DNA from: Avena insularis
Taxonomy: Eukaryota > Streptophyta > Magnoliopsida > Poales > Poaceae
NCBI GenBank assembly: GCA_023614405.1
Contig: CM042694.1
Coordinates: 355,712,010-355,776,009 of the forward strand
DNA length: 64,000 nucleotides
Reading direction: 5' to 3'
Positions 23,401 through 34,108 of this stretch are shown here, piece after piece. The position numbers and the translations under genes are program-made. How positions within the stretch are numbered: the first letter of the stretch is position 1; each line of letters opens with the position of its first letter. The notes beneath the pieces were generated by a model. It did not search any database, had not been told where the DNA came from, and saw only the letters and a program-made list of their open reading frames with translations.

Positions 23401-26400
23401 GAATCTCCAGGATATGAATATGAGATTGGATCAGCATGTTGGAACGGTTGATACTATCCAAACGCAAGTGGCTACGCTCAATGTCAATGTCACCACTTTG
23501 CAACGTTCCATTGAGGGTTTAACAGCCGCTTTACATAGAAGGGAAGATCCTCAACATGATGATGCCTTTGATGATTTCGATGAGGGTAGCGCTCTGGATG
23601 CTGCTCCACATGTTGGCAGGGGACGTGCTATTCCCCCTGCCCATGCACCTGCTCATGGCCGTGGGTTTGCTCCTCTTGGGCATGCTCAACGTGTTCCCAA
23701 CCAAGCTGCTGATGATGGTTTGGGCAAGCCAAAATTCTCGATTCCCAAGTTTGATGGTTCTATTGACCCTGAAGATTACCTCACATGGGAGTTGAAGATT
23801 GAGTAGCTCTGGCATTTATTTGACTATCCTGAAGACAAGAAGGTCAAGCTTGCAGCATTTGAATTTGATGGTTATGCTTTGCGTTGGTGGGATGCTCTTG
23901 TGCAGCATAGAAGGGAGGACAATGAACTTCCTGTGATGGATTGGCGCGAGATGAAGCAAATCATGAAAGCTCGTTTCATACCAACCAACTACTTGCGATC
24001 AGTTTTTGATAAATTGACGCAATTGAAGCAAGGCACCATGACAATTGATGAGTACTACATGGAGATGGAGATGCTTATGCAGCGTGCTAGAATTTGTGAG
24101 TCCATTGAGATGACCATGCAACGATTCCTAAACAATTTGAAGTTACCGATCAAGAGCATTGTTTGTCATCACAAGTATGAGACCATGAATGAGTTGTTGC
24201 ATCATGCTAGAGAGGCCGAATCCCAGTTGGCAGAAGAGGCGAAGTCACGTGCTCGTTTTCCGTCCTCCAGCAGATTTTCAGCCAGGTCTACACCTCCTAC
24301 AGTGACGCCACCGGCTGCTGCTCCTTTTACACCATCGTCCAAGCCAGCAAGTACACCTTCGTTTGGTTCTAATGCTCGGAAACTTGCTGCTCCAGCTGCT
24401 AGCTCGGGTTCCAACATGTCTACTACACGTACTCGTGATGTGGTGTGCCATACTTGTGGAGGTAGAGGACACTACAAGAAGGATTGTCCAAATAGCAAGG
24501 TTATGTTTGTTAACGAACAAGGCGAAGTAGAGAGTGGAGATGAAGCTTCTGATGATGATGTTGATGATGCCGAGGATGGTGCTGATGCGTATCCTGAGCG
24601 TGCTCCAACTATTGTCGTATCTTCACGTATACTTAGTGTGCAACCGGTTGAAGAATCCCAGCATTGCAACTTGTTCCAAACAAAAGCTCTAGTTGGACCT
24701 AACAAGGCTTGCAAGGTCATTATTGATGGAGGTAGCTGCTGAAATCTTGCAAGTAAGGAACAATGTGCCAAACTGAATTTGACATACTTACCTCACCCTA
24801 AGCCATACTACATAAAATGGTTGAGCAACAATGGTGAGATGAAGGTAAATCATATGGTACGTGTGAATTTTCAAATAGGGCCATACAAAGATTCTATTGA
24901 TTTTGATGTGGTTCCTATGACTATTTGTCACCTACTATTGGGTCGGCCTTGGCTCTATGATCGCCATGTGCAACACAATGGCCGAGCCAATACATATCAC
25001 TTGGAATTCAAAGGAAAGAATATTACTATGCAGCCAATGGCACCACAAGAAATTGTGAATGATTCTCGCCAGAAGATAGAGGTGAACTTGAAGGAAGATA
25101 CTACCACGCGGCGAGACTATGTAATAGCTGTTCCTGATGTAATTGAGCCCAAATTGAGTGATATAACGAAAAGTGAGAGAGTGCCTGGGTTATTGATACT
25201 AGCCACCAAGGAGGATATGAGAGAGTTTTGCAAGGATCCTACAGCCATGCCACTTGTGCTCATGTATAAGGGAGAGGTATTGGTTTCTAACGACATGACC
25301 CATATTTCTCTTGGTGTCTCTTCTGTTTTGCAGGACTTTGGGGATGTGTTTCCAGAAGACGTACCCGCAGGTTTACCTCCATTGCGTGGTATAGAACATC
25401 AAGTGGACCTGATTCCTAGCGCCACACTTCCCAACCGTGCACCTTACAGGACTAATCCCGAAGAGACTAAGGAAATACAGAAGCAAGTACAAGCGTTGCT
25501 GGATAAAGGGTACATTCGTGTCTCTCTTAGCCCTTGTGCTGTTCCTGTTATTTTAGTTCCTAAGAAAGATGGTACATGGCGCATGTGTGTAGATTGTAGA
25601 GCGATTAATAACATCACTATTCGATATCGTCATCCTATTCCACGCTTAGAGGATATGCTAGATGAATTGAGTGGTGCTGCTATTTTCTCTAAAATTGACT
25701 TGCGTAGTGGTTATCATCAAATTAGGATGAAAGAAGGGGATGAGTGGAAAACTGCTTTCAAAACAAAATTTGGCTTGTATGAGTGGTTAGTTATGCCGTT
25801 TGGTCTTACTAATGCACCTAGTACATTTATGCGATTAATGAATCAAGTTTTGAGACATTTTATTGGTCGTTTTGTGGTTGTTTACTTTGATGATATACTT
25901 ATATACAGCCACAACAAAACTGAACATTGCACTCATATTCGCCAAGTTTTGCAAGTGTTGCATGATAATAAATTGTATGCTAATCTTGAGAAGTGCACAT
26001 TTGCAAAAGATAAGGTCATACTCCTAGGATTTGTTGTATCTAACAATGGGGTAGAGGTTGATCAATCTAAAATCGAATCAATTCAGAATTGGCCTACTCC
26101 CATGAATGTAAGTCAAGTGTGTAGTTTCCACGGTTTAGCTGGTTTCTATAGGCGCTTTGTGAAAGATTTTAGCACCATTGCTGCACCTTTGAATGATTTG
26201 ACAAAGAAAGGTGTTCCTTTTGTATGGGGCGCGACCCAAGACATTGCATTTGATACATTAAAACGTTTGCTTACTTCTGCACCATTACTTGCATTACCTG
26301 ATTTTTCGAAGCAATTTGAAGTTAACTATGATGCTAGTGGTATAGGCATAGGTGGCGTTTTGATGCAAGAGGGTCGGCCTATAGCTTATTTTTCTGAGAA

Positions 26401-29400
26401 ATTGACTGGTGCTCGTTTGAATTATTCTATCTATGATAAAGAATTGTATGCACTTGTTAGAGTACTTGAGGTTTGGCAACATTATTTGTGGCCAAAGGAA
26501 TTCATCATACATTCTGATCATGAAGCATTGAAATACTTGAAAGCTCAATCAAACTTGCATAGAATATTAGCTAAATGGGTTGAGTTCATTGAGTCTTTTC
26601 CTTACATCATTAACTATAAGAAGGTAAAAGAGAACATTGTTGCTGATGCTCTATCTAGGAAGAACATGCTATTAACCAATCTTGATGTTAAAATTCCTGG
26701 ATTAGAAGCTATTTGTGCATTTTATGCAACTGACCATGATTTTGCTGAACCATATCATTTGTGTGCTCTTAGAAACGCATGGGATAAGTATCATATACAT
26801 GATGGATATTTGTTTCGAGCTAACAAACTATGTATTCCAGAATCGTCGTTGCTTTTGTTCTTAGTGCAGGAATCACATGCTGGTGGTTTGATGGGTCACT
26901 TTGGGCGTGAGAAGATGTTGATCATGCTTGCTGATCACTTTTATTGGCCCAAGATGAGGCGTGATGTGTACAGATTTGTGAGTTGGTGTATTACATGCCA
27001 CAAGTCGAAATCTAAGCTGAAGCCTCACGGTTTGTATACACCTCTCTCTGCACCTACTACTCCATGGGAAGACATTAGTATGGATTTTGTGCTAGGTCTA
27101 CCTAAAACTCAGAGAGGTCATGATTCTATATTTGTGGTAGTGGATAGGTTCTCTAAGATGGCTCATTTTATTGCACATAAAAGCAACGATGCGCATGTTG
27201 CTAACCATTTTCAGGGACATCGTGAGATTACATGGAGTACCAAAACGATTGTTTCGACCGTGATGTGAAGTTCATGAGCTACTTTTGGAAGACCTTATGG
27301 GGAAGCTAGGAGCGAAGCTGCTGTTCAAGATTACATGTCACCCCAAACAGATGGTCAAACGGAGGTGGTGAATCGAACATTGTCACAGCTGCTAAGGACC
27401 ATGATTAAAAAGAATCTGCCGGAGTGGGAAGACTGTTTGCCACATGTTGAGTTTGCTTACAATAGGGCGGTGCATTCAACTACTCAGCTTTGTCCTTTTG
27501 AGGTAGTGTATGGTTTCAAGCCATTGACGCCACTTGACATGTTGCCTCTGCCATTACATGAGAGAGTTGAGATGGAGGCATCAAAACGTGCTGATGATGT
27601 GAAGAAAATACATGAGAAGACTCGAGAGGCTATTGAGAAGAAAGGCAAGAACATTGCTGCTGCAAGGAATCAAGCAAGGAAAGAAGTGTTGTTCGAGCCT
27701 AGAGATATGGTTTGGGTGCATCTACGCAAGGATAAGTTCCCACTACTTTGAAAGTCAAAATTGAAGCCACGTGGTGCCGGTCCTTACAAGATGTTAGCCA
27801 AGATTAATGATAACGCCTACTTGGTTGATATACCTATTGAGGAGTTTGGTGGAGTTTGCAGCAGCTTCAATGTTGCTAATTTGTCACCATATGCTGGAGA
27901 AGACCTTGGGGCGTCGAGGTCGACGCCTTTTGAAGGGGGGGAGATGATGAGGACATCCCTATAATTACATCTACCCCAATGACTACTAAAGATGCTACAA
28001 CTGTTGCAAGAAAGGATCAGTCCAATGAGATTAGAATTGGACCTATTACAAGAGCTCGTGCTAAGCTACTTGAACAACAGGTGAATTTACTCCTAAACGA
28101 ATATGGTACTTTGATTGATGAGAACTTTATACTACCTAAGTCTATGCATTTATGTATGATCAGGTTCATTGGAGAAACAAGCATGGCGCGAGGAGGAGAA
28201 GGGCTACAAGAGAAGCCCAACATGATGAGTGCCCAAGGATGCGCGAGGGAGGAGCGGGAGGAAGGCGCAATACAAGCAAGGGAGATCATTGAAGAGAAGG
28301 AACGTTCAATTCGGACAGACAGAAGTCCTGAAATTCAAACGGACGTGGATTCCTCATAAGAACTCCAAATCAAGCAAATAATCACTTGTTGGATAGATAA
28401 TTCCAAGATCTTTCCAATGAGTACTTCCACGCCTAAAAGACCCCGGATAATCCGACCCCACACCCCGGATAATCCGGCCCTGCTTTGGAGATTCTGCAAA
28501 GAACTTCGTGCGCGACGTTTAGTACCGGGGTAGATATTTGACCGGATTTTCCCCCCGGAAAATCCGGCCCCCGGATAATCTGGCCCTCTTAGACCGGATA
28601 ATCTGGCCCAAAAAGTTCCCATCAGGATCGGATGGATCTAACTGTATCAGACACGTTTTCGTTTCGCGTTTTTCGGACGTTCTGGGGGCTATATAAGCCT
28701 GGGAACGCCCTCTAGTTTAGGTTAGACCATGTTAAAACTATTTTGGAGTTGTTTCTTTCATAGAACCTCTGGAATTACCCTGTGATCGATTTTACCAACT
28801 ATAATTGAGTGTGATCTGTTGTTCCATTGGGAATTAGTAGATTGCAAACTACGGTTCGTGGTCGACGGCTGCGTGCGCAAGAGCGTGGTGTTGTGAATAT
28901 CCTACAAGGTTCGAGAGCTGTTGCATTGGCATCAGGGATCGAGCGGGAGAGTTCATAGCTACATGCTAGTTATCTATCATCCACCATCATCACCGCCATC
29001 CGCTTACTAAGAAGATCGGGCCACCCCATATCAATTATGTGTGCAAACCAACCATTGGAAAGAACAATTGTTCAATATGTTGGATGCCATACACATATCA
29101 TCAAAAGCCAAAATTATGGGTGCATGAGTATCGCAAGCGGAAGCAAAAACAACATGTTTACAAATAAACCATATGAAAGAGCAAGTGGTCCTTATGTTTG
29201 TTGCAACAACAATACGAGAGACTTGGAAGCTCTCATGACAATACATGCTCATAATGGCATTATGGTTGCACACAAAACATCGGAAAGAGAAATTGTTCAA
29301 CATTTTTGTGGCAACACACAAAGCATCCATATCCAAAGGCAATGAAACATGATTGTCACAAGGTGAAAGAATACCCTTAACATGCTTGCAAGCTAACCAT

Positions 29401-30731
29401 AAAAAAGAGCAATTTGTCAACATGAAAGATGCAAAGCATGCAAAAGGTATCAGAGCTAGGTTCGATCTTGAACTCACTTGGGGGATGCTCTCTAGAGCTC
29501 TTTTTGTCAACTCGTGCTCAACCGAGGTTGACATTCTTGTGAGGGTACCTACACACATCATAGATAAAATGAAGAATGTGTGTGCATGGTAGATAAATAC
29601 ATCATCCATCATGACATATCTCTTCTTGTGCACATCACCATTAGTGTCAATCAAGTATGAAAAATATGCATGGTGAGTATGCAAGTGGGGAACATGCTTA
29701 TCATGGCAATCATCAAAATCTCCAAAATTTGGTAAAGCTATGGGGGCCATCTCAATATAAACCATATGAGAATTATTGTTGCAAGCAAAACAAGTGAAAG
29801 AGCAATTATTCAACTTATTGCAAGCAACGGGAGAGATTGTAAAACATTCATGACAAAGCATGGTTCGAGGGGTACCATTGGTAACATCATTGCAAGCAAA
29901 ACATTGGAAAGAGCAATTGTTCAACAAAGTGCAATCAATGATAGCATCAACATAACGTTTAGAGCATGGCATGTCTATGGCAACATCATCACAATCAAAT
30001 AATTTCACATGCTCAACATTATGCAAAGGCAAAGTATCACATGGAAATATCAATGAAGCATATGTGATATCACAAACATCATCCATAACATGCCAATCAT
30101 CACAAGTCATCATGTCCACTAGTGGGATCATGGCATCATCAACACCCTTATTTTTACCTTGTTCATACCTCTCATATGAAGTGGGTGTTGTGGTAGCATT
30201 GGCCTCCATGTGGACGACTTCTTCATCATGTATGGGGATGGCATCATCTTCATCCACCATGTACATCTTCTCGGTCGGAGGCATCATCATCTCCAAGCTT
30301 GGCGCTTCTTGATCCATGGAACCTAGCACATCATGAGAAAACACACTAGAGGTAGAGGGTAAGTCGTTAGAAATCAAAGTGGTCTCACATGACCTATCAA
30401 CTACCACTCTGAACTCACTAGGTGTATCACTCATTCCCTCTAAGCGGAAGCACTCAATCCCGCGTATGGTGGATTCACTCATCTCACTCTTGTTTTCACT
30501 CAAGTGGGCTAAGTGGCTCTCATACTCACATGGGATTGGTACCACATCATCACTCAAGCATATGGGGGTAGGCTCGGTTCTCTCAACTCCATGTGCCTCC
30601 TTTGGTGAAGGGACAATCCCATGCTCACCATTCTCGACCTTGTCGTCGCCTTGTACTTTGGGTGCCATTGTGGTGGTGGCACTCAAATTGGAAGTATTGG
30701 TCTTTGACGCCATATTCGCTCTTGCATTCAC
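20423..30731 (-). CDS. Element C ORF2: Cys-repeat protein, split by element B
   Basis: The frame runs from the ATG at 30731 to 29039, is interrupted by element B (21085-29033 plus duplication), and continues in the same frame at 21079 down to the stop at 20423, about 780 codons without a stop. The first third is acidic and Ser/Thr-rich. The rest contains at least six copies of a motif like LNNCSFxCFxCN (29100-29950), each followed by a loosely similar spacer. It ends [10 protein letters not shown], where FEGG is encoded by the polypurine tract, so it occupies the place of pol. I recognise no enzyme motif and no family. It could be a structural or regulatory factor supplied to its own lineage, but function is unknown. 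Confidence 0.6.
20426..20440 (-). other. polypurine tract of element C
   Basis: The plus strand GCTCCCCCCTTCAAA is the complement of TTTGAAGGGGGGAGC, next to the LTR. It codes the terminal FEGGS of ORF2. Confidence 0.75.
21085..22172 (+). repeat. Element B 5' LTR
   Basis: 1088 bp. It contains the coding relic [22 protein letters not shown] (21175 on) and a cluster of CCGGATAATCCGG-like dyads at 21590-21760. A promoter-like TATATAAG follows at 21830. It matches 27945-29033 throughout. Confidence 0.92.
22176..22189 (+). other. primer-binding site of element B
   Basis: TGGTATCAGATTTC begins 3 nt after the LTR end CA. The first ten bases fit initiator tRNA-Met. Confidence 0.8.
22190..23212 (+). 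other. 5' leader of element B with duplicated purine tract
   Basis: Non-coding leader. At 22694-22822 lies an almost pure A/G tract in which a unit GAAAAGAAAGTTRTKAAAAA plus GAGAAAAGAAAAGAG occurs twice, about 72 bp apart. Comparable tracts occur in the leaders of E (15265-15340), D (34400-34485) and, on the minus strand, C (32565-32625). Further CCGGATTATCTGG-like dyads occur at 22608-22650. Confidence 0.65.
23213..24742 (+). pseudogene. Gag and protease N-terminus, element B
   Basis: The frame starts near 23270 ([17 protein letters not shown]) with a coiled-coil-like region ([20 protein letters not shown]). The capsid follows ([20 protein letters not shown], in-frame TAG at 23804, then [10 protein letters not shown] ... 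[13 protein letters not shown]), and a CCHC knuckle [14 protein letters not shown] (24448 on). An acidic linker leads into the protease motif KVIIDGGSC, where a TGA at 24740 interrupts just after the D-G-G active site. The stops suggest mutation after insertion. Confidence 0.9.
24746..27268 (+). pseudogene. Protease C-terminus, RT, RNase H and integrase, element B
   Basis: An 829-residue open frame (from 24779). In order: second protease motif [10 protein letters not shown] (about 24935), RT fingers ([18 protein letters not shown], about 25560), [11 protein letters not shown], the YFDD catalytic box (about 25895), RNase H ([17 protein letters not shown] at 26325, [35 protein letters not shown]) and integrase HHCC ([15 protein letters not shown] ... 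CITCHKSK). The integrase core has its first Asp in [10 protein letters not shown]. After [14 protein letters not shown] the frame is lost (about 27205). RT and RNase H are intact at the motif level. Confidence 0.92.
27269..27964 (+). pseudogene. Integrase C-terminal part, element B, frameshifted
   Basis: Pieces of [14 protein letters not shown] (27275-27305), then [20 protein letters not shown] (27335 on) with the third catalytic residue region. A basic C-terminus follows ([17 protein letters not shown]), and after a TGA at 27749 the GPF-like module ([20 protein letters not shown]) and [13 protein letters not shown]. The frame ends [15 protein letters not shown], crossing the polypurine tract into the 3' LTR. 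An overlap of pol with the LTR is a known property of CRM-clade elements. Confidence 0.85.
27932..27944 (+). other. polypurine tract of element B
   Basis: GAAGGGGGGGAGA directly precedes the LTR start TGATGAGG. It encodes FEGGE of the polyprotein end. Confidence 0.85.
27945..29033 (+). repeat. Element B 3' LTR
   Basis: 1089 bp. It matches the 5' LTR at 21085-22172 and has the same GPITRARAK frame (27979-28359) and CCGGATAATCCGG dyads (one exact at 28465-28477). It ends CACCCCATATCA at 29033, followed by the duplication ATTAT. Confidence 0.92.
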
Positions 30732-30757
30732 TTGTTGGCAAAGAAACTTGTTTTCTT

Positions 30758-32032
30758 CTATTTCTTGGGGGTCATGTTTTTTATGGCCTCGTCCAACTTG
30801 GCGAAGTAGAGGTCCATCTCTTGCTTGAATGACATTCTTGGAGTGCTTGAAGAAGAAGTTGCATTGAAGATCTTGTAGTTGGATGCTTCCACTTGAACTT
30901 GGAGTCTTGGCGCTAAAGCTTGATGGTGTGGAAGAAGGCTTGCTGTTGGTGCCATTTTTGTGGTGGCACTAGTAGTTGAAGGTGCCTTATAATGGTGTCG
31001 ACGGAGGTCATTGGCGTGCCTTGCCGAAGGTTTATGTTGGAGAAGCACTTGGTCATCCACATGACGCTCGCGACGATGATCCTTTTCCTTGGCACTCTTC
31101 TTTTGATGGTGGTGCCTTCTTGAGCTTGGTTGAGCATTATGGATGGTGCTCAACATGTATTCTCCGTTTTCATGGCGAAGATGCCTTGAACGACGTCTTA
31201 TATCCTCTTGATGTTGACGATGATCATGAGAGGATGTTTGTCGATGAAGATTCTTGCTTTGTGGTGCCTCTTTTGGAAGATGAGGTTTGGGCGCCACTCT
31301 TCTTGGAGTAGATGGCACTTGATGCCTTGGAGGTACATGCACTTGACGCCTTGGAGATGGTCGTGCTTGGCGCCTTAGGGATGGTGGCGCTTGATGGCTT
31401 GGAGGTGACGGTGCTCGTCGCCTTGGAGATGGTGGTGCATGACGCCATGTAGGTGGTGGCGCTTGACGCCTTGGAGGTGGATCATCGAAGTAGGTGGTTC
31501 TCTTTCGAGTGGCACAATTGGCCTTGAAGGTCATGGTTTCTTGATGATGTGTCTCTGCTAGCTTGGCGTAGTAGTCCTCCATCTCCAAGCGGTGGAGGTA
31601 TTCTTCATGTCTCATGGAAGAGCCCTCGAAGTGGGTGAAGCTCGCCATGTCCTCCATGCTTGGTGAGGCATTGTTGTTGTAGAACTCGAAGTCATCCATG
31701 CTTGGGGAGTCGTTGTTGATGTAGTACTCCATATCACCCAAGCATGTGGAGCCATTGTCGGTGTAGTGCTCCATGTACTCCATGCATGAGGAGCCATTGT
31801 CGATGTAGAGCTCCAAGTCCTCCATGCTTGAGGAGCCATAGTTGATGACGTGCTCCATGTCTTCCATACATGTGGAGCCGAAATAGGTGCAATGCTCCGG
31901 GTCCTCAAAGCATGCGGAGCCATTGTTGGTGTAGTGCTCCATCATGTCCTCTATACTTGTGGAGTCGAAGTCGTGGTGGCTCATCATGGATTCTTCATAG
32001 ATATCATCCTTGGTTCCAGAGTCCCTAGACAT
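30758..32032 (-). CDS. Element C ORF1: acidic tandem-repeat and Arg/Pro-rich protein
   Basis: A 424-residue open frame from the ATG at 32032 (MSRDSGTKDDIYEESMMSHH). Residues about 20-130 are tandem copies of a 20-residue unit of the form SMEDMEHYxxNGSSC, encoded by a 60-bp repeat. A short helical segment (YLHRLEMEDYYAKLAETHHQ) follows, then a long Arg/Pro/His-rich region (RRQAPPPTWRHAPPSPRRRA). The C-terminus is KQEMDLYFAKLDEAIKNM. There is no zinc knuckle or capsid motif, yet its place just before ORF2 and its basic character suggest a Gag-like, RNA-binding role (inference). Confidence 0.55.
   Translation of the reverse strand: MSRDSGTKDDIYEESMMSHHDFDSTSIEDMMEHYTNNGSACFEDPEHCTYFGSTCMEDMEHVINYGSSSMEDLELYIDNGSSCMEYMEHYTDNGSTCLGDMEYYINNDSPSMDDFEFYNNNASPSMEDMASFTHFEGSSMRHEEYLHRLEMEDYYAKLAETHHQETMTFKANCATRKRTTYFDDPPPRRQAPPPTWRHAPPSPRRRAPSPPSHQAPPSLRRQARPSPRRQVHVPPRHQVPSTPRRVAPKPHLPKEAPQSKNLHRQTSSHDHRQHQEDIRRRSRHLRHENGEYMLSTIHNAQPSSRRHHHQKKSAKEKDHRRERHVDDQVLLQHKPSARHANDLRRHHYKAPSTTSATTKMAPTASLLPHHQALAPRLQVQVEASNYKIFNATSSSSTPRMSFKQEMDLYFAKLDEAIKNMTPKK
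31640..31965. repeat. 60-bp tandem repeat inside element C ORF1
   Basis: About five to six units of ~60 bp, each containing a phrase like GTGCTCCATGTCCTCCATGC(A/T)TG(A/T)GGAGCCATTGT. They code the acidic 20-residue repeat on the minus strand. Units differ by scattered substitutions but keep the frame. Confidence 0.8.
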
Positions 32033-32044
32033 GATTCACAAGAC

Positions 32045-33440
32045 CAAGTGGTGTATATGGAAGTGGTAGGGGGTTAGGGATGCAACGTCAAACCTTACTT
32101 TACCTTGGAAGATAGTATCGTGCAAGTGGCAACACTTGAGGCAATCAAAACCAAGCAAAGTGAAGTTCGCGCGGAACACCAAAACCAACTAACCACTAAA
32201 AACACACACACAAAGCTTATGGTGGATAGGTATGGAAGGTGGCATGTCAAGAACCAATCCGAACTCAAAATGTTGTAATGGAAAGTAAAGAACCACAATG
32301 ATCACAAAGCAAAACAAGTCAATCCACAAGAAGAAATATGTACAAGGAAACACACACGGTGGGATAAATGAGACTTGCGCGATGGAGAAAGTGAGCTAAG
32401 AACCAAATGATTACCTAGCAAAGACTATAAGCTCATGTCGCACAAGTGCAAGGAGAGAGGCTAGTTCGATTGTGATAAATTGGTGGGCTACAAGATATGC
32501 ATAACAAGTACCACCTATTTGATGTTCATCGAGCTTGCGCTTCCTATTCTATGAGGCACTTGTTTCTTTCTTTTTCTTTTTCTTCTTTTTCTGTTTTTTT
32601 CTCTTTTTTCTTTCTTTTTCACTTGCCTCTTCCTTGTGCCAACAACTATACAAGATAACTATATGAGATAGCGCGCTCACAACTTTTGCTCGGAATTCTA
32701 CAAGGTATCAAATGTGCATAGCCCAAGCAATCATAGGAGGAACTAGTCTCAATAGGTGTTTGTTGAACGCAAAGATAGTGTGGCTCACAAAGGGATGCAA
32801 GTGGGGAGAAGTCGCGGAATTTTTGTACCTTTCATCGCCGATCTTCACCCTTTATTGGTGGATTCCTCCTTGCTCACGGAATTTGGATGGAGTAGATAGC
32901 ATGAACCATGGATATAATGATTTAGAGATCCTTCTCCTCTTCAAAACGAGCTAAAGAACACCAAAATCCGAGTTCGTATGCAAAGTTATGGTCAAAACGG
33001 TGAAACAGTTTTTTCTGTCTGCAGGGGGGCGGACAGTCCGGTGCGCGCAGGCAGGACAGTCCGGCCGGGGTGGAGATTCCGGTCAATTTAGGCCAGAAAC
33101 TCCGGTGGGGCGGATAGTCCGGTCCGTTTTGGCCAGACAGTCCGGTCCGGTCGAAACAGAACTTCCAGAACACGAACGGGACGAGTTTTGGCGGAAAAAC
33201 TCGAATCAAAACCTCAAATTAATGGGGGAAATCAAGGAATTAGGCTATGGAAATGCAGGGGAAGGTAGATCAACAAGTTTAACAAGTAATCCACATATCA
33301 AAACCTACCAAAACGCACTCAAATCACAGATCGGTCCAAAACACAAAATTGGGGCTATTTTTTTGGGGATTTTCGAATTTATGGGGGAAAAGACCAAATC
33401 GATGAGAAATTCGTGGCAACCAAAAGCTGCTGATACCAGA
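32045..33440 (-). other. 5' leader of element C
   Basis: No ORF is supported here. It includes a pyrimidine-rich stretch at 32565-32625 (purine-rich on the coding strand) and four to five copies of GACAGTCCGG-type dyads at 33035-33150. A TGATACCAGA primer-binding-site complement at 33431-33440 abuts the LTR. Confidence 0.6.
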
Positions 33441-33962
33441 TGTTATGGGGTAACCCCGTGGGTGGCCCGATTTTCACGGATCTCGTGGTCAAATCGATGA
33501 GAAAACAAGGGGAAAGGGAGAAGGTAGCGGAAGCGGACGCACACCTCGCAAAGAACACGATGAACACACGCAAAACACACACGATACAAGGCCGATTGCT
33601 CTCACCGGTGGCCACCGGTCCGATAGAATCCTCGCAAGGAAAGATCGGTCAATGTGCTCCCGTCAATCCCAAGCGGAGAGGCAAGAACACCTTGGAGAGG
33701 GTCTTGACGTCTTGGAAAGGGACACCGATGCCAAGGCCTTGTACAACGAGGGAGGCGTGATGCAAACTCCAATGAGGTTGTGACGATAGTCGATCCGCTT
33801 TGGTAGAAGGGGATGAGGCAAAACTAGAGATTCCGCAAAGGGGGTTGTATTTAGTCTATCATCTATGCCTAAAGGATACAATGAGGGGTGGGGGCTCTAT
33901 ATATAGGCCAACCACAAGTTCAGGGGTAGTTTGGGCATAAAACTAGGGTTTGGTGCGAAATA
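33441..33962 (-). repeat. Element C 5' LTR, truncated
   Basis: It starts TGTTATGGGGTAACCCCGTG like 19462 and follows it for about 520 bp to GGTGCGAAATA. There it jumps into the last ~85 bp of a B/D-type LTR. About 440 bp of this LTR are missing. Confidence 0.85.
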
Positions 33963-34050
33963 AAGTTCATAGCTACAGGCTAGTTATCTATCATCCACCA
34001 TCATCACCGCCATCCGCTTACTGAGAAGATCGGGCCACCCCATATCATAT

Positions 34051-34108
34051 TGGTATCAGAGTGCTGGGTTTACTCGGTGAGCAATATCATCTTGGTATCA
34101 TATTTCCA
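34051..34108 (+). other. duplicated primer-binding-site region of element D
   Basis: TGGTATCAGAGTGCTGGG at 34051 follows the LTR end. About 45 nt later ATATCATCTTGGTATCATAT (34088 on) repeats the LTR-end/primer-site junction in the form seen in element B. The first copy has the better match to initiator tRNA-Met. Confidence 0.6.

Larger units (their letters stand above)
21085..29033 (+). mobile_element. Element B: nearly complete autonomous CRM-like Ty3/gypsy, 7949 bp
   Basis: The LTRs 21085-22172 and 27945-29033 start TGATGAGGACATCCCTA and end CACCCCATATCA. The 5-bp duplication ATTAT is exact (21080-21084, 29034-29038). Primer-binding site, gag with CCHC knuckle, protease, RT, RNase H, integrase and polypurine tract are all present in order. 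A hand count gives 14 differences in the first ~396 LTR bases. Lesions: TAG at 23804, TGA at 24740, a frameshift or deletion about 27205-27330 and TGA at 27749. The LTR start resembles the TGATGAAGACATCC motif that I recall as conserved in CRM-clade LTRs. Its sequence is close to element E. Confidence 0.92.
19462..33962 (-). mobile_element. Element C: non-autonomous CRM-like retrotransposon, minus strand
   Basis: Two LTR copies (19462-20425 and 33441-33962, the latter truncated) flank a minus-strand interior. The left LTR ends CATCA followed by the pyrimidine complement of a polypurine tract (20426-20440). The right LTR TGTTATGGGG is preceded by TGATACCAGA, complement of a TGGTATCA primer-binding site. 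The interior holds two tandem ORFs (424 and about 780 codons) with no RT or integrase. The LTR termini (on the minus strand TGATGCGG...CCATAACA), the FEGG-encoding polypurine tract and a GPMTRARAK motif in the LTR tie it to the same lineage as B and E. Element B is inserted in the second ORF. Confidence 0.8.

Noticed and set aside
29037..30832. Plus-strand open frames opposite element C ORF2
   Set aside because: They are antisense shadows of the long minus-strand frame, whose repeats and position support it as the real coding strand.
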